A stretch of 36,032 nt of DNA from JAICYJ01 sp035473255 (GCA_035473255.1 DATIOK010000018.1:1-36032); one strand, 5' to 3'. Shown: positions 1 through 8,033, numbered from the stretch's first letter. A program made the numbers and translations. Notes: generated by a model not told the origin, from the sequence alone.

Positions 1-119
1 CGGTGGATGGCGCCGTCCACACCGCCGCCTCCTAGCAGCGACCCGTTCGCGGCGTTCACGATCGCATCGGCGGTCTGGCGGGTGATGTCTCCCTGCACCA
101 GCTCGATGCTGACGGCCAC
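1..119 (-). CDS. Macro-domain protein (ADP-ribose/O-acetyl-ADP-ribose hydrolase type), N-terminal part only
   Basis: Only the first 39 codons lie in the window; the gene runs off the left edge. The reverse-strand translation from a GTG at 119 reads VAVSIELVQGDITRQTADAI, then VNAANGSLLGGGGVDGAIH. This is the opening of a macro domain: the QGDIT strand, the NAAN motif that binds the distal ribose and the GGGGVDGAI loop. Such proteins bind ADP-ribose and often remove it from proteins or hydrolyse O-acetyl-ADP-ribose in the cytosol. The start lies 6 nt after the stop of the truncated MFS gene, so the two were probably co-transcribed. The reading is short but the motif is unmistakable; the catalytic outcome cannot be judged without the rest. 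Confidence 0.8.
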   Translation of the reverse strand, partial: MAVSIELVQGDITRQTADAIVNAANGSLLGGGGVDGAIH

Positions 120-125
120 CGCGCG

Positions 126-645
126 TCAGTCCCCGTCGGAGGCCATGGCCAACTCGCCGTCGCCCGACTCGATCACGGGACGCACGTGCTCACCGCTGTG
201 CACGTACTTGCCGCCCCGGAACCAGGAGGCTGCGGCGGCTGTGAGGCAGGCGAGGATGGCGAAGTCGAAGGCCTCAGTGAGGCCCTGCTCGAACGGCTTG
301 GCGATCAGCTGGAGAAAGTACTGGCGGCTGGTCAAGTAGGCGGCCTGGTGTGGGCTGAGGTGGTTGATCGAGCTGCCCAGCAGCTGGTGCATCGGGTTGT
401 AGCCGAGGAACGAGGAGAACAGGAGGCCGACCGGCGGCAGCTGCGAGATGCGCTGGGCCGCGTCCGGTGCGACGCCCTGGGCCCGCAGGCCCTGGTCGAG
501 CGTGCCCGGCAGCGAGCCGGCCAGGCCCAGCACCATCAGCGTGAAGAAGATGCCGATCGAGAGCACCAGCGCCGAGTTCTGGAACGTGGTGGCCATGCCC
601 GCTCCGGCGCGGCGGTTGGGCGGCAGGCTGTTCATGATGCCGGCG
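126..645 (-). pseudogene. C-terminal fragment of an MFS multidrug-type transporter, 5' end lost
   Basis: The reverse-strand translation from about 645 down to the TGA at 126 matches the last third of 14-helix (DHA2/EmrB-like) MFS exporters. It has the IMNSLPPNRR loop, GMATTFQNSALVLSIGIFFT, a helix around LPPVGLLFSSFLGYNP and a final membrane segment before a hydrophilic tail. The first two thirds of the protein are missing. Upstream of the IMNS motif the frame stays open to 728, but those codons are antisense to a metallo-beta-lactamase-fold gene and do not look like MFS sequence. Homology therefore stops at about 639-645. This is a broken gene or the edge of an assembly join. It is followed after 6 nt by the macro-domain gene. 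Confidence 0.75.
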
Positions 646-1065
646 GTCGCGATCGCTTCGGAGCACGACGACCAGGCCGGCACGCGCCGTGGCCCCAACT
701 CGATCTTCGTGTTCGCACTGGACGGCATCCGCGTCTGTCACATGGGCGACTTCGGCCAGGCCGCATTGCGGCCCGAGCAGCGGGAAGCCATCGGCACGGT
801 CGACCTGCTGTTCGTGCCGGTCGGCGGTGGCCCCACGATCGGCGCCGAGGGCGCGGCCGAGATCACGCGCGCGCTCGACCCGCGATGGGTGGTGCCGATG
901 CACTACCGCACCGACCTGATCGACTTCCTGGAACCGGCCGATGCCTTTCTGGCCGCGTTCGACGGCGCACACAGGCCGGGTGCCGGCGAGTTCGACCTGT
1001 CCGGCGTGCCCGCCGGTGAGCGACCCCGGGCCGTGCCGCCGGGCCTGGCCGCCGTCCCGGCCTAG
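646..1065 (+). pseudogene. C-terminal fragment of a metallo-beta-lactamase-fold hydrolase (UlaG/UPF0173 type), 5' end lost
   Basis: From about 646 the plus strand reads VAIASEHDDQAG, then RGPNSIFVFALDGIRVCHMGD, DLLFVPVGGGPTIGAEGA and RWVVPMHYRT. This is the second half of UlaG-like MBL-fold hydrolases, with the HDD, HMGD and MHYRT metal/active-site segments. The N-terminal half with the HxHxDH metal motif is absent: upstream of 640 the DNA is the antisense strand of an MFS gene. The frame is open back to an ATG at 448, but those residues are not MBL sequence. The fragment ends at TAG 1063-1065. It lacks half of the metal site, so it should be non-functional if the join is real. Confidence 0.75.
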
Positions 1066-1069
1066 ATCA

Positions 1070-1097
1070 TTGATCAAGGGCGCGCCGCGGATACACT
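1070..1097 (+). promoter_or_regulatory. Probable sigma-A promoter of miaB (leaderless)
   Basis: TTGATC at 1070-1075 and TACACT at 1092-1097 are separated by 16 bp. The -10 box ends 7 nt before the GTG start at 1105, so transcription would start at or next to the initiation codon. No Shine-Dalgarno precedes the GTG. Confidence 0.5.
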
Positions 1098-1104
1098 CAG
1101 GGGC

Positions 1105-2424
1105 GTGAAGCGCTACCACGTCCAGACCTTCGGCTGCCAGATGAACGTGCACGATTCCGAGCGGATCAAGGGCCTGCTGGAGTCGCTGGGAATGGGAGAA
1201 GCCCGGGATCTGGGCGAGGCCGACGTGCTGGTGTTCAACACCTGCACGATCCGTGAGAAGGCCGACGAGCGGTTCGTGGCGCACCTGATGGAGGCGCGCG
1301 CGGCCAAGCAGCGCGACCCGGAGAAGCGGATCGTGGTCGGCGGCTGCTGGTCGGAGTCGATGAAGCAGGAGCTGTTCGACCGCTACCCGTTCGTCGATCT
1401 CGCGTTCGGCCCGGGCGCCATCCACAAGCTGGGCGACTACATCACAGCCGGCGGCGAGCTGCCCGAAGGCCACTTCTCGACCTTCGACCACTTCGCCGGC
1501 CACCTGCCCGGCAAGCGCGAGCGCCGCCACCAGGCGTGGCTGCAGATCTCACAGGGCTGCAACTCGAAGTGCAGCTACTGCATCGTTCCCAGCGTGCGCG
1601 GCCGCGAGCAGAGCCGGTCGCTGACCGACCTGGTCGGTGAGGCGCGCCGGCTGGCCGCCGACGGCGTCCGCGAGCTGACGCTGCTTGGCCAGAACGTCAA
1701 CTCCTGGGGGCGCGACCTGCCCGCCGGGGAGCGAGTCGGGTTCGGCGGTCTGCTCCGCCATCTCGACGACGTGGACGGGATCGCGCGCATCCGTTTCACC
1801 AGCCCGCACCCGAAGGACATGCGCGACGACGTGATCGCAGCGATGGCCGAGTGCCAGTCCGTCTGCGAGCACCTGCACCTGCCGCTGCAGTCCGGCTCCA
1901 CCCGCGTGCTGAAGGCGATGCGCCGCACCTACAGCGCCGAGCGCTATCTGGGCCTGGTCGAGCGGATCCGCGCGGCGATCCCCGGCATCGCCCTCACCAC
2001 CGACGTCATCGTCGGCTTCCCGGGTGAGACGGAGGCCGACTTCGAGCAGACGATGGAGGTGGTGGATGCCGTCGGCTACGACCACGCCTTCACGTTCGTC
2101 TATTCGCCGCGGCGCGGCACCGAGGCGGCCGTGATGGCCGAGCAGGTGCCGGAGGACGTCAAGCGCGAGCGCATCACGCGGCTAGTCGACCTCGTGCAGC
2201 GGCACGCGGCGGCGCACAATGCCACGCTGGTCGGCACCGTCCAGGAGGTGCTGGTGGAGGGGCCCAGCCGTACCGATTCGTCCATGCTGCGCGGACGCAC
2301 CCGCGGCAACAAGACCACGCTGTTTCGGGGCGATGTCGCCGAAGGCGAGCTGGCGCTGGTCGAGATCCTGCGATCGACCTCCCAGACGCTGGGCGGCCGT
2401 CCCGCCGTCACCGCCGCGGCCTGA
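1105..2424 (+). CDS. miaB: tRNA-2-methylthio-N6-(dimethylallyl)adenosine synthase MiaB
   Basis: Radical-SAM methylthiotransferase that adds a 2-methylthio group to i6A37 of tRNAs reading UNN codons. The 439-residue protein has the usual layout. The N-terminal UPF0004 domain carries the auxiliary cluster cysteines C11 (FGCQMN), C47 (FNTCTIREKA) and C81 (GGCWSE). The radical-SAM motif CNSKCSYC has C152, C156 and C159. A C-terminal TRAM domain follows from about residue 370. The GTG start at 1105 is chosen because the conserved KRYHVQTFGCQMN begins directly after it and a -10 box lies 7 nt upstream. miaA, whose product makes the i6A substrate, follows after 3 nt, so both steps of the modification are in one operon. 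Identification is very secure. Confidence 0.97.
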   Translation: MKRYHVQTFGCQMNVHDSERIKGLLESLGMGEARDLGEADVLVFNTCTIREKADERFVAHLMEARAAKQRDPEKRIVVGGCWSESMKQELFDRYPFVDLAFGPGAIHKLGDYITAGGELPEGHFSTFDHFAGHLPGKRERRHQAWLQISQGCNSKCSYCIVPSVRGREQSRSLTDLVGEARRLAADGVRELTLLGQNVNSWGRDLPAGERVGFGGLLRHLDDVDGIARIRFTSPHPKDMRDDVIAAMAECQSVCEHLHLPLQSGSTRVLKAMRRTYSAERYLGLVERIRAAIPGIALTTDVIVGFPGETEADFEQTMEVVDAVGYDHAFTFVYSPRRGTEAAVMAEQVPEDVKRERITRLVDLVQRHAAAHNATLVGTVQEVLVEGPSRTDSSMLRGRTRGNKTTLFRGDVAEGELALVEILRSTSQTLGGRPAVTAAA

Positions 2425-2427
2425 CCG

Positions 2428-3315
2428 ATGGCGCGCGTGATCGCGGTCTACGGGCCCACCGCGTCCGGTAAGAGCGCGGCGGCACTGACCCTGGCCGGTC
2501 AGCTCGACGCCGAGATCGTGAACTGCGACGCGATGCAGCTGTACGCCGGGCTGCCGGTGCTGACCAACCAGCCCACGCCCGAGCACCTGGCGCAGGCACC
2601 GCATCACCTGGTGGGCGTCTGGCCGCTGTCGCACGAGGGGTCGGTGGCCGAGTACGCCGAGCTGGCGCGGGCGGCGATCGATGACGTGCACGGACGCGGC
2701 CGCGACGTGATCCTGTGCGGTGGCAGCGGCCTCTACCTGCGCGCGGCGCTCTTACCCCTGGAGCTGCCGCCGGCGCCGGCCGACGGCGTGCGCGAGCGCT
2801 ACCAGCGGATCTACGACGAACGTGGCGCCGTCGCGGCGCACGCGTTGCTGGCCGAGCTCGATCCAGCCGCCGCCGCGGCCGTGCACGAGAACGACCGCCG
2901 TCGTGTGGTGCGCGCCCTGGAGCTGGCCGACGCCGGTGCCACGCTCGCCCCCGCGACCGGGACGCTGTGGCTGAAGCCTCCGGAGGGAACGGTGATCCTG
3001 GGGCTGCAGGTGCCGGCCGACGCCGTGCGGGAGCGGATCGAGGCCCGCACCCGGGCGATGTTCGCGCTCGGCGTCGAGCGCGAGGTGGCCGACGCCATCG
3101 CGGCCGGGCCGCTGTCGGCCACGGCCGCCCGCATCCACGGCCTGTCCGACGTGCGTGCGCTGCTGGACGGCGAGATCGACCGCGACGAGGCGGTGCGGCG
3201 TCTCGTCGTTCGCACCCGCCAGTACGCCCGGCGCCAGCGGGTCTGGATGCGGCGCCTGCCGGGTGTGAGGCCGGTGGCCGGGCCAGACCAACTGCTGGCC
3301 AAGGCGACGGCATGA
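2428..3315 (+). CDS. miaA: tRNA dimethylallyltransferase MiaA
   Basis: Transfers the dimethylallyl group from DMAPP to A37 of UNN-decoding tRNAs, supplying the substrate of MiaB encoded just upstream. The 295-residue protein begins MARVIAVYGPTASGKSAAA, a P-loop GPTASGKS at residues 8-15. It continues with the NCDAMQLYAGL segment (DSxQxY type; Asp for substrate binding), GGSGLYLRA and the C-terminal RRLVVRTRQYARRQRVWMRR tRNA-binding region (RTRQYARRQ). The ATG at 2428 sits 3 nt after the miaB stop. The next ORF starts within the stop codon (ATGA at 3312-3315), so translation is probably coupled. Length is normal for the family. Confidence 0.96.
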   Translation: MARVIAVYGPTASGKSAAALTLAGQLDAEIVNCDAMQLYAGLPVLTNQPTPEHLAQAPHHLVGVWPLSHEGSVAEYAELARAAIDDVHGRGRDVILCGGSGLYLRAALLPLELPPAPADGVRERYQRIYDERGAVAAHALLAELDPAAAAAVHENDRRRVVRALELADAGATLAPATGTLWLKPPEGTVILGLQVPADAVRERIEARTRAMFALGVEREVADAIAAGPLSATAARIHGLSDVRALLDGEIDRDEAVRRLVVRTRQYARRQRVWMRRLPGVRPVAGPDQLLAKATA

Positions 3316-3710
3316 GCCGGCGCGAGCACGACGCGGTGCGCGAGGCCCGCGACGCGCTGCTGGTGATCGCCGTGGTCACGCCGCCGCTGCTGGTGGTCGC
3401 GATCCTGTTCGGGGTAGCAAGCAGTCAGCTGGAGGAGTTCCTGCGCTGGGTGGGCGGGACGCTGCTGATGGCGGTGGTGCTGCTGGTCTGCCTTGCCTCC
3501 GCGCTGCTCGCGGCCGATCGCGTGGCCCGCCACTGGTGGAACCTGCGACCCTACCCGCTGCGACGGATACAGCTGATCCCGGCCAGCCTCGGAGTGGGCC
3601 TGCTGCTGGTGGCCGGTTACCCGACCACCAAGCCGGTGATCCTCGGCCTGGTGCTGGTGGCGGTGCTGATGGGCGCCCTGGTCGTGGCCGCCGCGGCGCT
3701 CGACCTCTAA
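3312..3710 (+). CDS. Small integral membrane protein, function unknown
   Basis: A 132-residue protein starting at the ATG overlapping the miaA stop by 4 bp. A short charged N-terminus (MSRREHDAVREARDAL) is followed by four hydrophobic stretches: LLVIAVVTPPLLVVAILFGV, TLLMAVVLLVCLASALL, LIPASLGVGLLLVAGY and VILGLVLVAVLMGALVVAAA. These suggest four membrane helices with both ends in the cytosol. There is no recognisable catalytic motif. It is the last gene of the miaB-miaA operon by overlap, but the context does not give a function. The translation overlap and hydrophobic pattern support a real gene. Confidence 0.6.
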   Translation: MSRREHDAVREARDALLVIAVVTPPLLVVAILFGVASSQLEEFLRWVGGTLLMAVVLLVCLASALLAADRVARHWWNLRPYPLRRIQLIPASLGVGLLLVAGYPTTKPVILGLVLVAVLMGALVVAAAALDL

Positions 3711-3805
3711 CTTCGCCCGACCGGCGCCGTCCAAGCGGTGTCGGGGTCAATCGGGGGGCGGCCGGGCCGCCTCGGCCCGTCGCCTCCCGATCTTCCTTCG
3801 GCGGA

Positions 3806-3811
3806 TATCCT
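3806..3811 (+). promoter_or_regulatory. -10 box of dapF (leaderless start)
   Basis: TATCCT at 3806-3811 ends exactly 6 nt before the dapF ATG at 3818. There is no Shine-Dalgarno. The same TANNNT-N6-start layout recurs before hflX, the diguanylate cyclase, the alpha/beta hydrolase and the 30757 gene. Confidence 0.5.
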
Positions 3812-3817
3812 GCCGCG

Positions 3818-4621
3818 ATGCGCTTCGAGAAGTGGCACGGCATCGGCAACGCCTACCTGGTGGTGGAGCAGGACGACCTGCCGATGGAGGCCGGAGCAGC
3901 GCGCCTGCGCCGCATCTGCCATCCCGACCTGGGCGCGGGCGGCGACGGCATGCTGCTGATCGGCGACGGCGACGGCGGGCGCTGGCATGTGCGCATCTTC
4001 AACCCGGACGGCGGCGAGGCGGAGTTCTCCGGCAACGGCACCCGCATCGCAGCCGGCTATCTGATGGAGCGCGACGGCGTGGACGCGGTCGAGATGCTCA
4101 CGATCAAGGGCATCATCCGCGGCGAGCGCCACGACGGCGTGATCACGATCGACGCCGGCCGCGCCGCCCTGGAGTCGCCCGACCACGTTCCCGGCCCGGG
4201 CGCGGCCCCAGCCGAGAGCTACACCTTCGTCTCGGTCGGCAACCCGCACTGCGTGATCGAGGTGGATGACCCCGACCCGCTTGACCTGACTGTGGTGGGC
4301 GCACCGATCGAGCACCACCCGTGGTTTCCCAACCGCACCAACGTCGAGTTCTACCGGCCGATGTCGCGGCACGACCTGCGCATGCGGATCTGGGAGCGCG
4401 GCGCCGGGGAGACGCTCTCCTCGGGCAGCGGCTCCAGCGCAACCGCCGTGGCCGCGGTCGTGAACGGCCTGGCCGACTCGCCGGTGACCGTGCACCTGGA
4501 CGGCGGCGACCTCACGATCGAGGTGTCGCCCGACCTGGACGTGCGGCTCACCGGGCCGGTCGAGCGGATCCTGCGCGGTGACTTCGACCAGGCCTTCGTG
4601 CGCGAGCTGGAGCGCATTTAA
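3818..4621 (+). CDS. dapF: Diaminopimelate epimerase family protein with both catalytic cysteines replaced by serine
   Basis: DapF interconverts LL- and meso-diaminopimelate with two cysteines acting as acid and base. This 267-residue protein has the whole family framework: HGIGNAYLVV (N11), FNPDGGEAEF, SGNGTR, VGNPHCVIEVD (H144), IWERGAGETL (E193) and a two-lobed length. The first catalytic Cys (normally CGNG) is Ser71, codon TCC at 4028-4030. The second (normally ACGTG) is Ser202, codon TCG at 4421-4423, in LSSGSGSS. Both loops are otherwise intact. The neighbour dapL, directly abutting, makes LL-DAP, which supports a role in the same pathway. Alternatives are a Ser-based epimerase/racemase, a non-catalytic paralogue, or an enzyme of altered specificity. 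The family is certain; epimerase activity is not. Confidence 0.85.
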   Translation: MRFEKWHGIGNAYLVVEQDDLPMEAGAARLRRICHPDLGAGGDGMLLIGDGDGGRWHVRIFNPDGGEAEFSGNGTRIAAGYLMERDGVDAVEMLTIKGIIRGERHDGVITIDAGRAALESPDHVPGPGAAPAESYTFVSVGNPHCVIEVDDPDPLDLTVVGAPIEHHPWFPNRTNVEFYRPMSRHDLRMRIWERGAGETLSSGSGSSATAVAAVVNGLADSPVTVHLDGGDLTIEVSPDLDVRLTGPVERILRGDFDQAFVRELERI

Positions 4622-5791
4622 TTGCGCATCGCCGACCGCGTCACCCAGCTGCCGCCCTACCTGTTCGCCGAGCTGGAGCGGAAGATCGGGGAGAAGCGTG
4701 CCGCCGGCGTGGACGTGATCTCGCTCGGCATCGGCGACCCCGACCTGCCGACGCCGGCGGCGGTGGTGGAGGAGGGCCAGCGACAGCTGGCGCGGCCCGA
4801 CACCCACCAGTACCCATCCAACCGCGGCCGGCCCGCATTCCGCCAGGCGGTGGCCGACTTCTACCGGCGCCGGTTCGGCGTCGAGGTCGACGCCGACACC
4901 GAGGTGCTGCCGCTGCTGGGCGGCAAGGAGGGGGTTGCGCACATCTGCTGGGCGATGCTCGACCCCGGCGACGTCTGCCTCGCGGCGGACCCAGGCTACC
5001 CGGTGTACACGTCGGGCTCGCTGCTGTGCGGAGCCGAGCCGGTGCTGATGCCGCTGACGGCCGAGCACGGGTTCCAGCCGAACCTGAACGCGATCACGGC
5101 GCCGCAGCGCGACCGCGCCAACCTGCTCTTCTGCAACTACCCGAACAACCCCACCGGGGCCGTGATCGACGACGACTTCTTCGAACGGCTGGCCCGCTTC
5201 GGCCTCGAGCACCAGATCCCGATCGTGCACGACAACGCCTACTCGGAGATCACCTTCGACGGTTACGTGGCACCCAGCTTCCTGCAGGCGCCCGGCGCCA
5301 AGGAGGCGGGCATCGAGATGTTCTCGCTGTCGAAGGCCTACAACATGACCGGCTGGCGGACCGGCGCCGCGGTCGGCAACGCCGCCATGATCGAGGCGCT
5401 GTGGAAGCTGAAGACGAACATCGACTCGGGCATGTTCGAGGCGATCCAGATGGCCTCGGTGCGGGCGCTGGCCGAAGGCAGCGGGGTCGCCCGCGAGATG
5501 TGCGAGGTGTATCGGCGCCGCCGCGACCTGGCGGTGGCCGCTCTGCGCGCCGTCGGCATCGACGTCGATCCACCGCGCGGAACCATGTACATCTGGGTGC
5601 CGGTGCCGGAGGGCCACACCTCGGTCTCGTTCACGGAGCTGGTGCTGGAGCAGGCCGGCGTCGTGATGTCGCCGGGGTCGTCGTACGGGCCAAACGGCGA
5701 GGGCTACGTGCGGATCTCGCTGACCCTGTCCGACGAGCGCCTGCGCGAGGCGATGCAGCGGATCGAGCGGCACCTGCGCGTCACCGCCTGA
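4622..5791 (+). CDS. dapL: PLP-dependent aminotransferase, probable LL-diaminopimelate aminotransferase (DapL)
   Basis: Class I/II fold-type I aminotransferase of 389 residues. DapL converts tetrahydrodipicolinate directly to LL-diaminopimelate using glutamate. Visible motifs are SLGIGDPDLPTP near residue 34, YPSNRGRPAFRQAVADFY, FCNYPNNPTGA, HDNAYSEITFDG, the PLP lysine in FSLSKAYNMTGWRTG and the carboxylate-binding arginine in GYVRISLTL. The start is TTG at 4622, immediately after the dapF TAA (no spacer), which means tight translational coupling. Gene order dapF-dapL supports lysine/peptidoglycan DAP synthesis by the aminotransferase route. Related aminotransferases (alanine, aspartate) share the motifs, so the substrate is inferred from family resemblance and context. 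Confidence 0.82.
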   Translation: MRIADRVTQLPPYLFAELERKIGEKRAAGVDVISLGIGDPDLPTPAAVVEEGQRQLARPDTHQYPSNRGRPAFRQAVADFYRRRFGVEVDADTEVLPLLGGKEGVAHICWAMLDPGDVCLAADPGYPVYTSGSLLCGAEPVLMPLTAEHGFQPNLNAITAPQRDRANLLFCNYPNNPTGAVIDDDFFERLARFGLEHQIPIVHDNAYSEITFDGYVAPSFLQAPGAKEAGIEMFSLSKAYNMTGWRTGAAVGNAAMIEALWKLKTNIDSGMFEAIQMASVRALAEGSGVAREMCEVYRRRRDLAVAALRAVGIDVDPPRGTMYIWVPVPEGHTSVSFTELVLEQAGVVMSPGSSYGPNGEGYVRISLTLSDERLREAMQRIERHLRVTA

Positions 5792-5812
5792 TCCCGGCCG
5801 GGCGCGCCTCCC

Positions 5813-5818
5813 TATACT
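5813..5818 (+). promoter_or_regulatory. -10 box of hflX (leaderless start)
   Basis: TATACT at 5813-5818, a near-consensus -10, ends 6 nt before the ATG at 5825. No Shine-Dalgarno and no clear -35 are seen. It separates the hflX-dut-NUDIX group from dapF-dapL. Confidence 0.55.
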
Positions 5819-5824
5819 GATTCG

Positions 5825-7111
5825 ATGGCTGAGATGTCCCGAAACGGCGCCGCGCCGGGCCCCGCGCCCGAGCGCGGCCTGATCATGCTGACCTTGCCCC
5901 AGGGCGAGGACCCGGCACCGATGCTGCTAGAGATGGAGGAGCTGCTGCGCACCGCCGGCGTGGACACGGTCGCGACCATCGTCCAGCATCGCGACAGGCC
6001 GCACCCCAGCACCTACCTGGGCCCGGGCAAGCTGCGGGAGCTGAAGGAGCTGGCGGAGCGGCTGTCGGTCGAGGTGATCGTTTGTGATGACGAGCTGACA
6101 CCCCGCCAGCAGCGCCGGCTGGAGGACGAACTGCAGTCACGCGTGGTCGACCGCACCGCCGTGATCCTGGACATCTTCGCCCAGCACGCCCACACCGCCG
6201 AGGGCAAGCTGCAGGTCGAGCTGGCGCAGCTGGAGTACAACCTGCAGCGCATGCGCGGCATGTGGAAGCACCTCGAGCGGCTCGGCGGCGGCATCGGCAC
6301 CCGCGGCCCCGGCGAGTCGCAGCTGGAATCCGACCGGCGGATGGCGCGGCGCCGGATCACGCTGGTACGCGGCCGGCTGCGCGACGTGGCCGCGCGGCGC
6401 GACGTGATGCGCCGCGAGCGGGCGCGCAACGAGACGCCCAGCGTCTCCCTGGCCGGGTATACGAACGTTGGCAAGTCGACGCTTCTGAACGCCCTCACCG
6501 GCAGCCACGTCAGCGTCAACAACCGCCTGTTCGAGACACTCGACCCGACCACCCGCGGGTTCAGCGAGGGCGGTCGGTCATACCTCGTGACCGACACCGT
6601 CGGGTTCATCCGTAAGCTGCCGCATCAGCTGGTGGAGGCCTTCGCGGCCACGCTCGAGGAGACGCTGGCCGGGGACCTGGTGCTGCTCGTCGCCGACGCG
6701 TCGGCGAGCGAGGAGGAGCTGGCCGGTCAGCTCCAGAACGTGCGTGATGTGCTGGACGAGATCGAGGCCGAGGAGATTCCGCAGCTGCTGGTGCTGAACA
6801 AGGTCGACCTGGTGGACGAGGTGACGCGACGGCGGCTGGCCAACCGCAATCCCGACGCCGTGCTCGTGTCGGCGCGAACCGGTGAGGGGCTCGACGTCCT
6901 GAAGCAGCGGGTGGCCGAGTTCTTCGCCGGCCGCTTCGTCGACGTCCAGCTGCTGCTGCCGCACTCCAGTGGCGCTGAGCTGTCGGCGCTGTACGAGTCG
7001 GGCGCGCCGATCACCGCTCGCGAGGACTCGGCCGAGGGCGTGCTGGTCTCGGCGCGGCTTCCGCAGCGCTTGGTCAGCCGGTTCGCGGCCTACCGCGCAG
7101 ACGTCCCGTGA
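5825..7111 (+). CDS. hflX: GTPase HflX, ribosome-splitting factor
   Basis: HflX binds the 50S subunit and splits stalled or stress-inactivated ribosomes using GTP. The 428-residue protein has the N-terminal HflX domain (STYLGPGKLRELKEL, VICDDELTPRQQRRLED, VDRTAVILDIFAQHAHT, then the coiled segment with GIGTRGPGESQLE). The GTPase domain follows: G1 GYTNVGKST at about 211-219, G3 DTVGF, and NKVD. A C-terminal tail follows. The ATG at 5825 is fixed by the -10 box 6 nt upstream. The gene ends in GTGA, overlapping the dut start by 4 bp. Length and all motifs are normal. Confidence 0.96.
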   Translation: MAEMSRNGAAPGPAPERGLIMLTLPQGEDPAPMLLEMEELLRTAGVDTVATIVQHRDRPHPSTYLGPGKLRELKELAERLSVEVIVCDDELTPRQQRRLEDELQSRVVDRTAVILDIFAQHAHTAEGKLQVELAQLEYNLQRMRGMWKHLERLGGGIGTRGPGESQLESDRRMARRRITLVRGRLRDVAARRDVMRRERARNETPSVSLAGYTNVGKSTLLNALTGSHVSVNNRLFETLDPTTRGFSEGGRSYLVTDTVGFIRKLPHQLVEAFAATLEETLAGDLVLLVADASASEEELAGQLQNVRDVLDEIEAEEIPQLLVLNKVDLVDEVTRRRLANRNPDAVLVSARTGEGLDVLKQRVAEFFAGRFVDVQLLLPHSSGAELSALYESGAPITAREDSAEGVLVSARLPQRLVSRFAAYRADVP

Positions 7112-7554
7112 GCGCCGCCGTCGCGATCAAGCGGCTGCATCCAGATGCGCGGATTCCGTCGATGGCATACGCCGGCGACGCCGGACTCGACCTGTCCAGC
7201 GTCGAGCGGCTGGTGCTGCGGCCGGGCCGGCGCAGCATGGTCGCAACCGGGCTTGCGGTGGCGATCCCGGCCGGCCATGCCGGCTTCGTGCAGCCCCGCT
7301 CGGGGCTCGCTGCGAACCATGGCATCGCCGTGGTTAACTCTCCCGGACTGATCGACGCCGGCTACCGCGGGGAGCTGCGGGTGGTGCTGCTGAACACCGA
7401 TCCGGAACGGGACTTCACCATCGAGGTCGGCGACCGCATCGCACAGCTGGTGATCCTGGCCCTGCCGGCGATCGAGCTTGTGGAGGTGGAGGAGCTGCCC
7501 GGGTCGGAGCGGGCCGAGCGCGGGTTCGGCTCCTCGGCGGTCGGGCCGGCGTGA
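7108..7554 (+). CDS. dut: Deoxyuridine 5'-triphosphate nucleotidohydrolase (dUTPase)
   Basis: Hydrolyses dUTP to dUMP and PPi, keeping uracil out of DNA and feeding dTMP synthesis. The trimeric-dUTPase motifs are in order over 148 residues: motif 1 AYAGDAGLDLSS, motif 2 QPRSGLA, motif 3 GIAVVNSPGLIDAGYRGEL (catalytic Asp and uracil-pocket Tyr), motif 4 GDRIAQLVI, and motif 5 RAERGFGSSAVG near the C-terminus. The start is GTG at 7108 overlapping the hflX stop. The gene overlaps the following NUDIX hydrolase by 4 bp, so all three are translated together. Two nucleotide-cleaning enzymes side by side suggest a housekeeping sanitation role. Confidence 0.96.
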   Translation: MSAAVAIKRLHPDARIPSMAYAGDAGLDLSSVERLVLRPGRRSMVATGLAVAIPAGHAGFVQPRSGLAANHGIAVVNSPGLIDAGYRGELRVVLLNTDPERDFTIEVGDRIAQLVILALPAIELVEVEELPGSERAERGFGSSAVGPA

Positions 7555-8003
7555 GCGAACCGCGCATCAGGGTGGCCGCGCTGATCCGCCGCGGCGACGA
7601 CCTGTTGCTGATCAGGCACGCGAAGCTGGGACGCTCCTACTGGCTGCTGCCGGGGGGCGGGGTGGAGGAGGGGGAGTCGATGCACGAGGCGCTGCTGCGC
7701 GAGCTGGACGAGGAGTGCTCGCTGCGCTCGGTGCGGCTGGAGGGCCCGATCGCGATCGCCGAGTCGATCGCCCCCGCCGGCCAGTGGCCGCGAAAGCATG
7801 TCGTGCACCTGATCTTCGCTGGCACCGTCGCCGACGACCAGTTCTCCGAGATCACCTCCGAGGATGCGGCGGTGCGCGGCCACCAGCTGGTGCCAATCGC
7901 AGACCTGGCCTCGTTCGACCTGCGTCCGCCCATCCACCGCTTTCTGGAGCGCTGGACGCCCGGCGACCCGTTCGTGCATCTGGGCCAGCTGTGGGCGCGT
8001 TGA
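7551..8003 (+). CDS. NUDIX hydrolase
   Basis: A 150-residue single-domain NUDIX protein, cytosolic. The Nudix box is seen as GGGVEEGES, then MHEALLRELDEECSL, matching GX5EX7REUXEEXGU except that the glycine after EE is a cysteine. The N-terminal strands (RIRVAALIRRGDDLLLIRHA) and YWLLPGG are typical of the ADP-ribose/8-oxo-dGTP branch, but the substrate cannot be told. The GTG start at 7551 overlaps the dut stop by 4 bp, making it the last gene of hflX-dut-NUDIX. The TGA at 8001-8003 is followed by the promoter of the next small gene. Confidence 0.9.
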   Translation: MSEPRIRVAALIRRGDDLLLIRHAKLGRSYWLLPGGGVEEGESMHEALLRELDEECSLRSVRLEGPIAIAESIAPAGQWPRKHVVHLIFAGTVADDQFSEITSEDAAVRGHQLVPIADLASFDLRPPIHRFLERWTPGDPFVHLGQLWAR

Positions 8004-8033
8004 GCGCCCGGTGTTGATCCCCGGTTAAGCGGT

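Noticed and set aside
448..645. Plus-strand ATG at 448 as true start of the MBL-fold protein
   Set aside because: Codons 448-645 are antisense to a clear MFS sequence and do not match MBL proteins; the metal motif HxHxDH is absent.
3707..5773. 688-codon open frame on the minus strand opposite dapF-dapL
   Set aside because: It is a mirror frame of two well-identified plus-strand genes, with His/Arg/Val-rich composition and no motif; long antisense frames are common in high-GC DNA.
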